Below are positions 6,776 through 16,172 of a stretch of 64,000 nucleotides of DNA, piece after piece; within the stretch, counting starts at the first letter, position 1, and every line of letters begins with the position of its first letter. The position numbers and the translations under genes are program-made. Origin of the DNA: Defluviimonas sp. SAOS-178_SWC (GTDB lineage Bacteria; Pseudomonadota; Alphaproteobacteria; Rhodobacterales; Rhodobacteraceae); contig NZ_CP156081.1 of the NCBI RefSeq assembly GCF_039830135.1, positions 2,714,001 through 2,778,000 on the forward strand. The letters are read 5' to 3'. A model generated the notes under the pieces. The model did not search any database. It was not told the origin of the DNA and saw nothing but the letters and a program-made list of their open reading frames with translations.

Positions 6776-8080
6776 CTATTCGGCCGCCTTCACCGCCATG
6801 GGGTTGTTCGGATGGGTCGTCCAGTTCGCGTAGTCGCCCACGGTCTTGCCGGTCCGGGGATCGACCTCTCCCTTCGCGAGCGGTCGCATGGTGATACAGT
6901 TTTCGACCGGACAGACGTCGATGCAAAGGTTGCAGGCGACGCATTCCTCGTCCTTGACGCTGAAGGTCCGGTCGTCCGACATCGCGATGGCCTGGTGCGA
7001 GGTGTCCTCGCAGGCGGCAAAGCAGCGACCGCACTTGATGCAGAGGTCCTGGTCGATCTCGGCCTTGGTGACGTAGTTGAGGTTGAGGTATTGCCAATCG
7101 GTGACGTTCGGCACCGCACGACCCACGAGGTCGGCGGTGGAGGTCATGCTTTTCTCATCGAGATATTGCGACAGTCCCGAGATCATCTCCTGCACGACCT
7201 TGAAGCCATAGGTCATCGCCGCCGTGCAGACCTGCACGTTGCCCGCGCCAAGCGCCATGAACTCAGCCGCATCGCGCCAGGTCGTGACCCCGCCGATGCC
7301 GGAGATCGGCATTCCCCGCGTCACCTCGGCGCGGGCAATTTCCGACACCATGCTGAGGGCGATCGGCTTCACCGCCGGTCCGCAGTAGCCGCCATGCGCG
7401 CCCTTGCCGTCGATCGAAGGCTCGGGGCTGAAGCTGTCGAGGTTCACGGAGGTGATCGAGTTGATCGTGTTGATGAGGCTCACCGCATCCGCGCCGCCGC
7501 GCTTGGCGGCTTCGGCCGGTTTGCGGATATCGGTGATGTTGGGCGTGAGCTTCACGATGCAGGGCGTGCGGGAATACTGCTTCACCCAGCGCGTCACCAT
7601 CTCGATATACTCCGGCACTTGCCCTACAGCCGAACCCATGCCGCGCTCGCTCATCCCGTGGGGGCAGCCGAAGTTGAGTTCCACCCCGTCGGCGCCGGTA
7701 TCCTCGATCCGCTTCAGGATGTCCTTCCAGCTTTCCTCGTCGCAGGGCACCATGAGGCTGATCACAAGCGCCCGGTCCGGGTAGTCGCGCTTCACCGACT
7801 TGATCTCGCGCAGGTTCACCTCGAGCGGCCGGTCGGTGATCAGTTCGACGTTGTTCAGCCCGAGAAGCCGCCGGTCCGCCCCCCAGATCGCGCCGTAGCG
7901 CGGGCCGTTGACGTTGACGATCGGCGGCCCTTCGGAGCCGAGCGTCTTCCAGACGACGCCGCCCCACCCGGCCTCGAAGGCGCGGCGGACGTTGTATTCC
8001 TTGTCCGTCGGCGGGGCCGAGGCGAGCCAGAAGGGGTTGGGGGACTTGATCCCGATGAAATTGGTGGTCAGATCGGCCAT
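6776..8080 (-). CDS. preA: NAD-dependent dihydropyrimidine dehydrogenase, subunit PreA
   Basis: 434 residues, the normal PreA length, starting at 8080 with AGGAG upstream. The FMN barrel (about 1-310) matches the DHOD/DPD fold: FWLASAPPTDKEYNVRRAFE, then ELNFGCPHGMSERGMGS with the active-site loop cysteine C139, then VKLTPNITDI and the phosphate-binding GIGGVTTWRDAAEFMALGA. The C-terminus carries two [4Fe-4S] motifs, CIKCGRCFAAC and CVACNLCIDVCPVENC. With PreT it reduces uracil/thymine to the dihydro form in the cytosol, the first step of the reductive pathway. It is 94 bases downstream of preT on the same strand. A hairpin-rich spacer lies between them. Confidence 0.95.
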   Translation of the reverse strand: MADLTTNFIGIKSPNPFWLASAPPTDKEYNVRRAFEAGWGGVVWKTLGSEGPPIVNVNGPRYGAIWGADRRLLGLNNVELITDRPLEVNLREIKSVKRDYPDRALVISLMVPCDEESWKDILKRIEDTGADGVELNFGCPHGMSERGMGSAVGQVPEYIEMVTRWVKQYSRTPCIVKLTPNITDIRKPAEAAKRGGADAVSLINTINSITSVNLDSFSPEPSIDGKGAHGGYCGPAVKPIALSMVSEIARAEVTRGMPISGIGGVTTWRDAAEFMALGAGNVQVCTAAMTYGFKVVQEMISGLSQYLDEKSMTSTADLVGRAVPNVTDWQYLNLNYVTKAEIDQDLCIKCGRCFAACEDTSHQAIAMSDDRTFSVKDEECVACNLCIDVCPVENCITMRPLAKGEVDPRTGKTVGDYANWTTHPNNPMAVKAAE

Positions 8081-8103
8081 GTCTCGGTCTCCTGTTGCGC
8101 GCG

Positions 8104-8165
8104 TCCCCGACTTGATCCGGGTCCTTCCGGCGCGGGGTGGAGGCCCCGGAGTGGGTCCGGGGCGG
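8104..8165. repeat. GC-rich palindromic spacer between preT and preA
   Basis: The 94-base spacer contains a perfect 7-bp stem-loop (CCCCGGA, loop GTGGG, TCCGGGG; 8144-8162). Next to it is CCCGACTTGATCCGGG, which resembles the core of dispersed intergenic palindromes of alphaproteobacteria. It sits inside the preT-preA transcript and may stabilise or attenuate the mRNA. No protein-coding frame is evident. Confidence 0.45.
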
Positions 8166-8174
8166 GGTGTGTTC

Positions 8175-9509
8175 CTAGGCGATCAGGCTCGCATGAATAT
8201 CCTCGGCGGCGTCGCGCCCCTCGGCCACCGCCGTGACGGTCAGATCCTCGCCTCCGCTCGCGCAGTCGCCCGCCGCCCAGACGCCGGGAACGCTTGTCCG
8301 CCCCGCACCGGTCACGGCTATCTTGCCTCCCGCGATCTCCAGCCCGTCTGGCGCGCCCGCAAGCGTCTGGCCGATGGCCTTCATCACCTGGTCAGCCTTC
8401 AGCCGGAACGTCTCGCGCTTCAATTTCAGCCCGTCCGGCCCGTCTTCGGTATAGGCGAATTCCACCTCGGTCGCAGCACCGTTCCCGATCACCCGGACCG
8501 GCGCCGCATGGTGGACGATGCGCACGCCGACCGAGGTCGCATGTTCCTGTTCGTCAAGCGAGGCCGACATCCGTTCCTGCCCGCGCCGGTAGACGATGGT
8601 CACGTTCTCGGCGCCGAGAAGTTTCGATTGCACCGCCGCGTCGACCGCCGTCATCCCGCCGCCGATAACGACGACATCACGGCCGATGGGCAACTTCGAC
8701 ATGTCGGGCTCCTGCCGCAATCCGGCAATGAAATCGACGGCGTCGAGCACGTTTTCAAGCGCTTCGCCGTCGGCGCGCAGCGCATTCACCCCGGCTAGCC
8801 CGATCGCCAAGAGCACCGCGTCGTGATCCTTCCGCAGACCGTCGAGGGTGAGGCCGCCGCCAAGGCTCTTGCCGGGCTCGACCCGGATCCCGCCGATCTT
8901 CAGAAGCCAGTCCACCTCGGCCTGCGCGAAATCGTCCGGGGCCTTGTAGCTGGCGATGCCGTATTCGTTGAGCCCCCCGGCCTTGGCGCGCGCGTCATGG
9001 ATCACGACGTCGTGGCCCTTCATCGCCAGCCGGTGCGCGGCGGCAAGACCTGCCGGCCCCGCGCCCACGACGGCCACGCGCTTCCCGGTCGGTTTCGCCC
9101 GCGCAAAGGGATGGACACCCTGTTCCATCAGGCTGTCGGTGGCGAAGCGCTGCAAGCGCCCGATCTCGACCGGCTTGCCTTCGGCCACCTCGCGCACGCA
9201 GACCTCTTCACAGAGCTGTTCGGTCGGGCAGACCCGGGCGCACATGCCGCCGAGAATGTTCTGCGAGAAGATGGTTTTCGCCGCCGCCTCGGGCGTTCCG
9301 GTCGCGATCTGGCGGATGAAGAGCGGAATGTCGATCGTCGTCGGACAGGCGGTCATGCAGGGCGCGTCATGACAGAAATAACAGCGGTCCGCCGCCACCC
9401 GCGCCTCGTGCGGGTCGAAACGCGGCGCGATGTCGGAGAAGTTCCTCGCATAGTCCCCCGCCCCCAGACGACCGGCGGCAATGCCCGGAGTGAGCTGGCT
9501 GTTGGTCAC
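8175..9509 (-). CDS. preT: NAD-dependent dihydropyrimidine dehydrogenase, subunit PreT (glutamate-synthase small-subunit type)
   Basis: 444 residues. The N-terminal domain has the Fe-S cysteines of the GltD family (CYFCHDAPCMTACPTTIDI, then CARVCPTEQLCEEVC). It is followed by the FAD motif VAVVGAGPAGLAAAHRLAMK and the NAD(P)H-binding motif VVVIGGGMTAVDAAVQSKLL. It ends with the FAD-site GVWAAGDCASGG. It passes electrons from NADH to PreA. Gene order preT-preA is the usual one. The likely promoter lies in the gap to accB, where an operator-like TTTATC-N4-GGTAAA palindrome is found 52 bases upstream of the ATG. Confidence 0.95.
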   Translation of the reverse strand: MTNSQLTPGIAAGRLGAGDYARNFSDIAPRFDPHEARVAADRCYFCHDAPCMTACPTTIDIPLFIRQIATGTPEAAAKTIFSQNILGGMCARVCPTEQLCEEVCVREVAEGKPVEIGRLQRFATDSLMEQGVHPFARAKPTGKRVAVVGAGPAGLAAAHRLAMKGHDVVIHDARAKAGGLNEYGIASYKAPDDFAQAEVDWLLKIGGIRVEPGKSLGGGLTLDGLRKDHDAVLLAIGLAGVNALRADGEALENVLDAVDFIAGLRQEPDMSKLPIGRDVVVIGGGMTAVDAAVQSKLLGAENVTIVYRRGQERMSASLDEQEHATSVGVRIVHHAAPVRVIGNGAATEVEFAYTEDGPDGLKLKRETFRLKADQVMKAIGQTLAGAPDGLEIAGGKIAVTGAGRTSVPGVWAAGDCASGGEDLTVTAVAEGRDAAEDIHASLIA

Positions 9510-9560
9510 GGCGACCTCCCTGATCTTTTCTTACCCGAAAGGCTGCCAGCGAATCATTTT

Positions 9561-9576
9561 TTTATCAACTGGTAAA
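9561..9576. promoter_or_regulatory. Diverged RutR-like palindrome upstream of preT
   Basis: TTTATCAACTGGTAAA is an imperfect inverted repeat with the same 6-4-6 layout as the TTGACC-N4-GGTCAA sites. Read on the minus strand it is TTTACCAGTTGATAAA, matching the RutR consensus at most of its defined positions. It is 52 bases upstream of the preT ATG in an AT-rich, promoter-like segment. It could be bound by one of the two RutR-like proteins; the arm changes may explain why two regulators exist. Confidence 0.45.
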
Positions 9577-9703
9577 TTTTTATCGGGGTAGCGAGCGGGG
9601 AAAGTGGCGCTTTTCACCGTCCGGCCAAGCGCGTATAAGCGGCCAGACGACAAGGCCCCGCGGGAAATGACGGGGCGCCGGACAGGACCGATCGAGGATA
9701 TCG

Positions 9704-10198
9704 ATGACAAAACCTTCCCATGACAGTGACGTGGCCTTCATCGAAGCGCTGGCCGACCTTTTGAACAAGAACGGCCTCGCCGAGCTCAGCGTGAAGCGGG
9801 AATACGGCGACAACGACAGCCTGAACGTCCGCGTGACCAAATACGCGGCCCAAAGCGCCGCCCCGGCCGCGCCGGCGCCGATGGCCGCCGCAGCGCCCGC
9901 CGCGGTCGCGGCCCCCGCCCCGTCCGCACCGGCCGCCGCCGCGGCGGCCGATCCGGCCAGCCATCCCGGCGCCGTGACCTCGCCGATGGTCGGGACCGTC
10001 TACCTTTCCCCGGAACCGGGTGCCGACGCCTTCGTGACGACCGGCGCCCAGGTCAAGGAAGGCCAGACCGTGATGATCATCGAGGCGATGAAGACCATGA
10101 ATCACATCCCGGCCCCGCGCGCCGGGACGGTGAAGCGCATCCTCGTCGAGGATGGCAGCCCCGTCGAATACGGTGCTCCGCTTCTCATCATCGAGTGA
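9704..10198 (+). CDS. accB: Biotin carboxyl carrier protein of acetyl-CoA carboxylase
   Basis: 164 residues. An N-terminal helical part ([20 protein letters not shown]) is followed by a long Ala/Pro linker (about 48-88). The C-terminal biotinyl domain contains [12 protein letters not shown], with K130 as the biotinylation site. It carries biotin between the carboxylase and transcarboxylase of acetyl-CoA carboxylase, the first committed step of fatty acid synthesis. It is followed after 7 bases by accC, the standard accBC pair. No unusual features. Confidence 0.96.
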   Translation: MTKPSHDSDVAFIEALADLLNKNGLAELSVKREYGDNDSLNVRVTKYAAQSAAPAAPAPMAAAAPAAVAAPAPSAPAAAAAADPASHPGAVTSPMVGTVYLSPEPGADAFVTTGAQVKEGQTVMIIEAMKTMNHIPAPRAGTVKRILVEDGSPVEYGAPLLIIE

Positions 10199-10205
10199 GG
10201 GCCTG

Positions 10206-11552
10206 ATGTTCGAAAAAATCCTGATCGCCAACCGGGGCGAGATCGCTCTGCGGGTCATCCGCGCCTGCCGGGAAATGGGTATCCGTTCGGTTGCCGTCCA
10301 CTCGACGGCCGATGCCGATGCGATGCATGTGCGCATGGCCGACGAAAGCGTCTGCATCGGTCCGAACCCGTCGTCGCAAAGCTACCTGTCGATCCCGGCG
10401 ATCATCTCGGCCTGCGAGATCACCGGCGCCCAGGCGATTCATCCGGGCTACGGCTTTCTGAGCGAGAACGCGACCTTCGTGCAGGCGCTCGAGGATCATG
10501 GCATCGCCTTCATCGGCCCGACGGCGGAGCATATCCGCATCATGGGCGACAAGATCACGGCCAAGGAAACCGCGAAGAACCTTAGCATTCCGGTCGTGCC
10601 CGGCTCGGACGGCGGCGTGCCGGACATCGCGACCGCGAAGACGGTGGCGAAGGAGATCGGCTATCCCGTGATTATCAAGGCGACCGCCGGCGGCGGCGGG
10701 CGCGGCATGAAGGTCGCGCAGGACGAGGAAGGTCTGGAAATCGCCTTCCGCACCGCGCGGTCCGAGGCCAAGGCCGCCTTTGGCAACGACGAAGTGTACA
10801 TGGAGAAGTACCTCCAGAAGCCGCGCCACATCGAGATCCAGGTCTTCGGGGACGGCAAGGGCAAGGGTGTGCATCTGGGCGAGCGCGATTGTTCGCTGCA
10901 ACGCCGTCACCAGAAGGTGTTCGAAGAAGCGCCAGGCCCGGTCATCACGCCCGAGAAGCGGGCCGAGATCGGCAAGATCTGCGCCGACGCGATCGCCAGC
11001 ATCAACTATATCGGTGCCGGCACCATCGAGTTTCTCTACGAGGACGGTGAATTCTACTTCATCGAGATGAACACACGGCTTCAGGTGGAGCATCCGGTGA
11101 CCGAGGCGATCTTCGGCGTCGACCTTGTACGCGAGCAGATCCGCGTGGCCGACGGCTATCCTCTCTCCTTCACCCAGGACGAGCTCGAAGTGAACGGCCA
11201 CGCGATCGAGGTGCGGATCAATGCCGAGAAGCTTCCGAGCTTCTCGCCCTGCCCCGGCAAGATCACCCAGTACCACGCACCCGGCGGCCTTGGCGTGCGG
11301 ATGGATTCCGCGCTCTACGACGGCTATTCGATCCCGCCCTATTACGACAGCCTGATCGGCAAGCTGATCGTTCACGGCCGCGACCGGCCCGAGGCGCTTG
11401 CCCGGCTCAGGCGGGCGCTGTCGGAGCTTATTGTCGACGGCGTCGACACCACGATCCCGCTCTTCCATGCGCTCTTGCAGGAAGAGGATATCCAGACTGG
11501 GAACTACTCGATCCACTGGCTGGAAAAGTGGCTGGCGAAGGAATTCGGCTGA
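10206..11552 (+). CDS. accC: Biotin carboxylase subunit of acetyl-CoA carboxylase
   Basis: 448 residues from the ATG at 10206 (GAGGG just upstream; a start further upstream would overlap accB). It begins [20 protein letters not shown], followed by the biotin-carboxylase N-domain landmark [12 protein letters not shown]. The ATP-grasp glycine-rich loop [14 protein letters not shown] and the active-site region [14 protein letters not shown] come next. It carboxylates the biotin on AccB using ATP and bicarbonate. Length and motifs are fully normal. Confidence 0.97.
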   Translation: MFEKILIANRGEIALRVIRACREMGIRSVAVHSTADADAMHVRMADESVCIGPNPSSQSYLSIPAIISACEITGAQAIHPGYGFLSENATFVQALEDHGIAFIGPTAEHIRIMGDKITAKETAKNLSIPVVPGSDGGVPDIATAKTVAKEIGYPVIIKATAGGGGRGMKVAQDEEGLEIAFRTARSEAKAAFGNDEVYMEKYLQKPRHIEIQVFGDGKGKGVHLGERDCSLQRRHQKVFEEAPGPVITPEKRAEIGKICADAIASINYIGAGTIEFLYEDGEFYFIEMNTRLQVEHPVTEAIFGVDLVREQIRVADGYPLSFTQDELEVNGHAIEVRINAEKLPSFSPCPGKITQYHAPGGLGVRMDSALYDGYSIPPYYDSLIGKLIVHGRDRPEALARLRRALSELIVDGVDTTIPLFHALLQEEDIQTGNYSIHWLEKWLAKEFG

Positions 11553-11578
11553 ACCGCGCAGATCGCGGCCGTGCGGTC

Positions 11579-12283
11579 TCAGCGCGGTCGCATCAGGCAG
11601 GTGCCGCGACGCTTGAATTTTTCCCGGTAGTAGTCGGGAAGCGCCCCCCGGCGGTCATGCGGAACCCTCTCCCAGTCCAGCCATTCGGTATCATAGCCCA
11701 GCACCTCCGCCATCAGCTCCATCGCCTTGTGGCTCGGAACACCGATCAGCGTACGCGCGAACCCCTCTTCATTCGGGATCGCGTTCAACTCGTTGTCCGT
11801 GTCTTCGGGCATGACCCGGATCACCGCGTTCGGCGCCATCGCAAACTCGCTGTCGACGATGATCAGACGCGGCTCAAGCTGCCGGATCAGCCGGAACAGG
11901 AGGAAATGATCCATGACATGGTAGAGGATGCCGAGCACGCCGACGACGTCGTAGCGCTGGCCTTCTGCGATCTCCGCCCGCAAGCCATCGAAGATGTCGC
12001 CGCATTTGAGCGTGACCTTGTCGCGCGGCCGGCCTTCGGGAAAGCATGCGAAACGGTCGATCAGGCTCTGGCGTCCTTCGATCCCCACCACCTCGCGCGC
12101 GCCGGTCGCGGCGAAGGCATAGGCCCAGCGCCCGTCATGCGCGGCAAGGTCCAGCACCCGCGCCCCGTTGATCTCGGCCCTGAGCGGCCGGATCAGCATC
12201 CGATAGCGCTCATTGAGACGGGCAACGGAACGGGCATCCTCCGCATAGCGTTCGATACCCGTCAGAAAATCAAAGAACCCCAT
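11579..12283 (-). CDS. SAM-dependent methyltransferase, substrate unknown
   Basis: 234 residues. Motif I is ARVLDLAAHDGRWAYAFAAT, then GAREVVGIEGRQSLID, VTLKCGDIFDGL and YDVVGVLGILYHVMDHFLLF. This is the order of a Rossmann-fold methyltransferase; the LYHV/DHF segment resembles tRNA-modifying CmoB-like and small-molecule enzymes. The C-terminus is basic (YYREKFKRRGTCLMRP). It is convergent with accC (26-base gap) and divergent from aat (64-base gap). No specific target is shown. The gene is somewhat less GC-biased than accBC but not foreign-looking. Confidence 0.75.
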   Translation of the reverse strand: MGFFDFLTGIERYAEDARSVARLNERYRMLIRPLRAEINGARVLDLAAHDGRWAYAFAATGAREVVGIEGRQSLIDRFACFPEGRPRDKVTLKCGDIFDGLRAEIAEGQRYDVVGVLGILYHVMDHFLLFRLIRQLEPRLIIVDSEFAMAPNAVIRVMPEDTDNELNAIPNEEGFARTLIGVPSHKAMELMAEVLGYDTEWLDWERVPHDRRGALPDYYREKFKRRGTCLMRPR

Positions 12284-12347
12284 ATAAGCCCCGATGCAGA
12301 TACACTATCTCGCATACGCCCCTCGTGCATGAAGATTCCCGCCCCGA

Positions 12348-12986
12348 ATGTCTAGAACAACCAATGCCGATCTCTTGCTCAACGCCTATGCGCGCGGAAT
12401 CTTCCCGATGGCGGCCGCGCGCGAGGATGCGGAACTCCATTGGGTGGACCCGCGGTTGCGCGGAATTTTTCCCTTGGACAATTTCCACGTTTCTCGGTCC
12501 CTTGCCCAGGCTATCCGTCGAGAAAACTATGAAATTCGAACAAACACGGCCTTTTCAGAGGTTGTGTGCCTCTGCGCGTCCCGGTCCGAGACCTGGATCA
12601 ACGCGACACTCGCGGCCCTTTACGACGAGTTGCACGCGATCGGCCACGCTCATTCGCTCGAAGTCTGGCAGGACGGCGAGCTGACCGGGGGCGTCTTCGG
12701 GATCAGCCTTGGCGGGGCGTTCTTTGGCGAGAGCATGTTTTCCACCCGCACCGACGCTTCCAAGATCGCGCTGGCCTTCCTCATCGACAGGCTGACAGAG
12801 GGCGGGTTTTCGCTGTTCGACACGCAGTTCCTGACCCCGCATCTCGCCTCGCTCGGCGCGATCGAGATTTCCCGCGCGGACTACCGGAAACGGTTGGCGG
12901 AGGCCCTGCGACAGGACGCCGATTTCACCGTGCCGGAAACGCCGCCGGCTCAGCTGCTCCTGCAGCGCAGAACCCAGAGGTCGTAG
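12348..12986 (+). CDS. aat: Leucyl/phenylalanyl-tRNA-protein transferase
   Basis: 212 residues. It contains the typical N-terminal NAYARGIFPMA and HWVDPRLRGIFPLDNFHVSR and the GNAT-fold core LTGGVFGISLGGAFFGESMFS. The later segment LFDTQFLTPHLASLGAIEIS is also typical. It adds Leu or Phe to proteins with N-terminal Arg or Lys, marking them for ClpS/ClpAP degradation. The 3' end overlaps the convergent DUF2155 gene by 37 bases. The order aat - DUF2155 - mlaD - NDUFA12 homologue is commonly conserved in Rhodobacteraceae and neighbours. Confidence 0.95.
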   Translation: MSRTTNADLLLNAYARGIFPMAAAREDAELHWVDPRLRGIFPLDNFHVSRSLAQAIRRENYEIRTNTAFSEVVCLCASRSETWINATLAALYDELHAIGHAHSLEVWQDGELTGGVFGISLGGAFFGESMFSTRTDASKIALAFLIDRLTEGGFSLFDTQFLTPHLASLGAIEISRADYRKRLAEALRQDADFTVPETPPAQLLLQRRTQRS

Positions 12987-13309
12987 CGCGGATCGTCGAG
13001 GGCCGACAGGGCCGGACTCGACGCGATCATCCAGCCGTCGAAGAGCGCGGCGCCCGACGTCGCATCCGTGATGGTCAGATGTGCATAGGCGTTGGATGAC
13101 GGGTCCTCGACGGGATAGCGGCAATCCGACAGCGTCACCGCCAGCCGCCCGAAATTCGCCGTCTGCCCGCGGGAAAGGTCGATATCGACCGTCTCGCCCG
13201 ACACCTTGTCGAGGCCGCGCAAGGTCGCCGACGGCGCACTTGCGACCTCTTCCGCCGACGCGATGCCGGCGCCGGAAAGCGCCAGGACAAACGCCAGGGC
13301 GATCTTCAT
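12950..13309 (-). CDS. DUF2155 family exported protein
   Basis: 119 residues with a clear signal peptide (MKIALAFVLALSGAGIASAE). The mature part contains ATLRGLDKVSGETVDIDL and LTITDATSGAALFDGWMIAS, followed by the C-terminal YDLWVLRCR. These are typical of the DUF2155 family, small periplasmic proteins of unknown role found next to mlaD-like genes in alphaproteobacteria. Its ATG overlaps the TGA of mlaD by four bases (ATGA), so the two are translationally coupled. A role in outer-membrane lipid homeostasis is suggested only by that coupling. Confidence 0.85.
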   Translation of the reverse strand: MKIALAFVLALSGAGIASAEEVASAPSATLRGLDKVSGETVDIDLSRGQTANFGRLAVTLSDCRYPVEDPSSNAYAHLTITDATSGAALFDGWMIASSPALSALDDPRYDLWVLRCRSS

Positions 13310-13776
13310 GGCTCGGCCGTATCGGTGCTGTCGCCGGAAGCGGCGCCGACGAACTTCATCATCAGGGCGATCATGCTGACCGCGCCTTGCGTGTTCTCGA
13401 TCTCGGCCCCCGGTTCGAGATCCATCGGGCTGCCGCCCGGCAGGATCTCGATGAAGGCGCCGCCGAGAAGTCCCTCCGAGGCGACAACGATCGTGCTGTC
13501 GTCCGGCACGGCCACGTCCTTGCGCACCGTCACCTTCGCATCGGCGAAAAACGTCTTGGGGTTGAGGGCAAGCTCTGTCACCGTACCGACCTTCACGCCC
13601 GCCAACCGGACATCGGTGCCGACCGTAATCCCCTCGACCGAGCGGAAACTCGCGGTCAGCTCGTAGCTGTCGGCGGTACGGGTCAGACCTTCGCCGTTGC
13701 TCGCGAACACCAGAAACCCGAGCGCCGCAGCCAGCACGCCTGCGCCGGTCAGAACCTCTGTGATGTTCTCGGCCAT
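13306..13776 (-). CDS. mlaD: MlaD-type MCE-domain protein
   Basis: 156 residues from the ATG at 13776, one base after the TAG of the upstream gene. One N-terminal TM anchor (about 8-28) precedes a single MCE domain (YELTASFRSVEGITVGTDVR, LAGVKVGTVTELAL, EGLLGGAFIEILPGG). MlaD proteins form periplasmic hexamers on an MlaFE-type ABC transporter and move phospholipids between membranes. The other mla genes are not in the window. It lies between the complex I accessory gene and DUF2155 in a conserved block. Confidence 0.9.
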   Translation of the reverse strand: MAENITEVLTGAGVLAAALGFLVFASNGEGLTRTADSYELTASFRSVEGITVGTDVRLAGVKVGTVTELALNPKTFFADAKVTVRKDVAVPDDSTIVVASEGLLGGAFIEILPGGSPMDLEPGAEIENTQGAVSMIALMMKFVGAASGDSTDTAEP

Positions 13777-13777
13777 C

Positions 13778-14152
13778 CTATTCCGGGCTCCACGCCTCAT
13801 AGTCGCGCCGCTCGGCCGGGGCGGCACGGCGGATTGAGCCCGCGGGCGCGTAGGCCATCGCGGTGCCGGTCAGGTTTTCCTGATGCGGCTTTTCCCAGGA
13901 CTTGTGCGCAAGCGCAGCCTTGGTCGGCGGCTCGTTCCAGGTGAAGTGCAGCCAGCCGTGCCAGTCGGGGCTGACCCGCGAGGCTTCGCTTTCGCCATTG
14001 TAGATCACCCAGCGGCGCTTGCCGTCGCGCGTCTGGTAGAAGGTGTTGCCCTGCTCATCCTCGCCCACCTTCACACCCTTCCGGGCGGTGAAGATCTGAG
14101 TGCCAAGCGTCTGGCCATTCCACCAAGTAAGCAGGCGCAGCAGAAAATCCAT
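13778..14152 (-). CDS. NADH:ubiquinone oxidoreductase accessory subunit, NDUFA12 homologue
   Basis: 124 residues. The start at 14152 is set by GGAGGT seven bases upstream; the frame is open further up but has no better site. [40 protein letters not shown] and [17 protein letters not shown] are the typical landmarks of the NDUFA12/B17.2 family. It is an accessory subunit on the peripheral arm of complex I in alphaproteobacteria and mitochondria. It forms the first gene of a tight three-gene run with mlaD and DUF2155. Confidence 0.93.
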   Translation of the reverse strand: MDFLLRLLTWWNGQTLGTQIFTARKGVKVGEDEQGNTFYQTRDGKRRWVIYNGESEASRVSPDWHGWLHFTWNEPPTKAALAHKSWEKPHQENLTGTAMAYAPAGSIRRAAPAERRDYEAWSPE

Positions 14153-14220
14153 GGGCGACCTCCGGGGCATCGTTGCCCCCTTATAGCGCAGGCGCCGGCG
14201 AGGTCTAGGGGGCGTTGGCC

Positions 14221-14763
14221 TCACATTGGTCGCCAATAGACGAGGACAGCAAGGCGATGAGCCTTGGAGTAGAGTTGCGCGCCGCCATGCTCGGTCCACC
14301 ATGTACCATCGTCGCGCGCAGCAGCTCGAACGCGCGCGTAGATCTTTGCGTTCCAGTTCTTTTGCGCGCACCCCACCATCGGATCGCGCCCGCTGAGATC
14401 TACGACTGGAGTGCCGTATTCGGCCAATAGCCACTGTGAAGGCCCAGGTTTCCACTCGCCGCCAAAATTTGCCCTGAACGGACGACCCGTCCGGGTCGGG
14501 GGCGTCGCTGGCGCTTCCGTGGAAGGTTCCACAACGACCGAGGTGCAGCGATTGAACAGCCCGCCATGCTTCTGGGAATCGAGAACAGCGTCGTAGGGAA
14601 CCAAATCCCCGAAAACCATACGGGCGTACGACTTGTTCGCGAAGAGGCCTTTGGCGTAGTCCCAACCCTCGCTAACGCCCATTAATGCGAGCACGGTGAG
14701 CGTTAAGAAGATGGCGGTAGCGAGGGCCACGAAGCCGGCCCTGAACAGCCACTCGAGGATCAC
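14221..14763 (-). CDS. Membrane-anchored hypothetical protein
   Basis: 180 residues from a GTG six bases after the clpX stop. One N-terminal TM segment (about 8-30, [21 protein letters not shown]) is followed by an extracytoplasmic region with three cysteines (RCTS, GCAQ) and a Pro/Thr-rich stretch around 80-95. I recognise no family. Base composition is noticeably less GC-rich than clpX and the codon use is mixed, hinting at acquisition. It lies between clpX and the complex I accessory gene, and may be read from the clpX transcript. Function unknown. Confidence 0.65.
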   Translation of the reverse strand: MILEWLFRAGFVALATAIFLTLTVLALMGVSEGWDYAKGLFANKSYARMVFGDLVPYDAVLDSQKHGGLFNRCTSVVVEPSTEAPATPPTRTGRPFRANFGGEWKPGPSQWLLAEYGTPVVDLSGRDPMVGCAQKNWNAKIYARVRAAARDDGTWWTEHGGAQLYSKAHRLAVLVYWRPM

Positions 14764-14769
14764 CCGGCC

Positions 14770-16038
14770 TTACCCGGCTGTCGCGGTCTTCTCGGCCTTG
14801 CTGTCGGCGTGAATCAGAAGCGGCTTGGCGCCGGCATCGACGGCCTCTTCGTTCACCACGACCTCATCGACCGAGGTCATGCCGGGCAGTTCGAACATGG
14901 TATCCAGCAGGATATCCTCCATGATCGACCTGAGCCCCCGCGCGCCGGTCTTGCGCTTGATCGCCCGCTTGGCGATGGCGGTCAGCGCGTCGGCGGTGAA
15001 GGTCAGCTTCACCCCCTCGATATCGAAGAGCCGCTGGTACTGCTTGACGAGCGCGTTCTTCGGCTCGGTCAGGATCGTGACCAGCGCCGCCTCGTCGAGA
15101 TCGGTCAGGGTGGCGATCACCGGCAGGCGGCCGACGAATTCGGGAATCAGGCCGAATTTCAGAAGGTCTTCCGGCTCAAGCTCGGTGAACATCTCGCCGA
15201 CGCCGCGGGCATCGGGATCCTTGACCTCGGCGCCGAAGCCGATGGCCGAACCCTTGCCGCGCATCGCGATGATCTTTTCGAGCCCGGCGAAGGCGCCGCC
15301 GCAGATGAAGAGGATGTTGGTCGTGTCGACCTGCAGGAATTCCTGCTGCGGATGCTTGCGCCCGCCTTGCGGCGGCACGGAGGCCACGGTGCCCTCCATG
15401 ATCTTCAGAAGCGCCTGCTGCACGCCCTCGCCCGACACATCGCGGGTGATCGAGGGGTTGTCGGACTTGCGGGTGATCTTGTCGACCTCGTCGATGTAGA
15501 CGATGCCGCGCTGCGCGCGCTCGACATTGTATTCCGAGGCCTGAAGCAGCTTCAGGATGATGTTCTCGACATCCTCGCCCACATAGCCGGCCTCGGTCAG
15601 TGTCGTCGCATCGGCCATCGTGAAGGGCACGTCGAGGATGCGGGCCAGGGTCTGCGCCAGCAGCGTCTTGCCGCAGCCCGTGGGGCCGATCAGCAGGATG
15701 TTCGACTTCGCCAGTTCGATATCGGCGGCTTTCGAGGCGTGGTTCAGGCGCTTGTAGTGGTTGTGGACCGCGACCGAGAGGACCCGCTTGGCGTGCTCCT
15801 GGCCGATCACGTAGTCGTCCAGCACCTTGCAGATGTCGCGCGGCGTCGGCACGCCGTCGGTCGATTTCAGCCCGGTCGACTTCGTCTCCTCGCGGATGAT
15901 GTCCATGCAAAGCTCGACGCATTCATCGCAGATGAAGACCGTCGGGCCGGCAATCAGCTTGCGCACCTCATGCTGGCTCTTTCCGCAGAAAGAGCAGTAG
16001 AGCGTGTTTTTGCTGTCGCTGCCAGAATTGTTCGCCAT
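14770..16038 (-). CDS. clpX: ATP-dependent Clp protease ATP-binding subunit ClpX
   Basis: 422 residues from the ATG at 16038 (GAGGG upstream). The N-terminal zinc finger has the pairs YCSFCGK and [10 protein letters not shown]. The AAA+ module contains Walker A GPTGCGKT, Walker [11 protein letters not shown], the pore loop GYVGEDV and sensor/arginine motifs in [15 protein letters not shown] context. ClpX hexamers unfold tagged substrates and feed them to ClpP. The clpP gene lies 134 bases upstream on the same strand, the usual order clpP-clpX. Confidence 0.98.
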   Translation of the reverse strand: MANNSGSDSKNTLYCSFCGKSQHEVRKLIAGPTVFICDECVELCMDIIREETKSTGLKSTDGVPTPRDICKVLDDYVIGQEHAKRVLSVAVHNHYKRLNHASKAADIELAKSNILLIGPTGCGKTLLAQTLARILDVPFTMADATTLTEAGYVGEDVENIILKLLQASEYNVERAQRGIVYIDEVDKITRKSDNPSITRDVSGEGVQQALLKIMEGTVASVPPQGGRKHPQQEFLQVDTTNILFICGGAFAGLEKIIAMRGKGSAIGFGAEVKDPDARGVGEMFTELEPEDLLKFGLIPEFVGRLPVIATLTDLDEAALVTILTEPKNALVKQYQRLFDIEGVKLTFTADALTAIAKRAIKRKTGARGLRSIMEDILLDTMFELPGMTSVDEVVVNEEAVDAGAKPLLIHADSKAEKTATAG

Positions 16039-16172
16039 CGTCACCCTCTGCGGCCTGTTCGCAAATCGCTCATCGTCTTTGTGGCTGCCCTTTCCGACAA
16101 GATTAGGGCAGCCACCATGTCACCACAATGCCAAAATACCCTACCTGGCATCACGGATTCGGGCTGGCCCCG

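Noticed and set aside
11553..11578. Possible terminator hairpin after accC
   Set aside because: The arms pair over only about five bases and there is no T-run; too weak to call.
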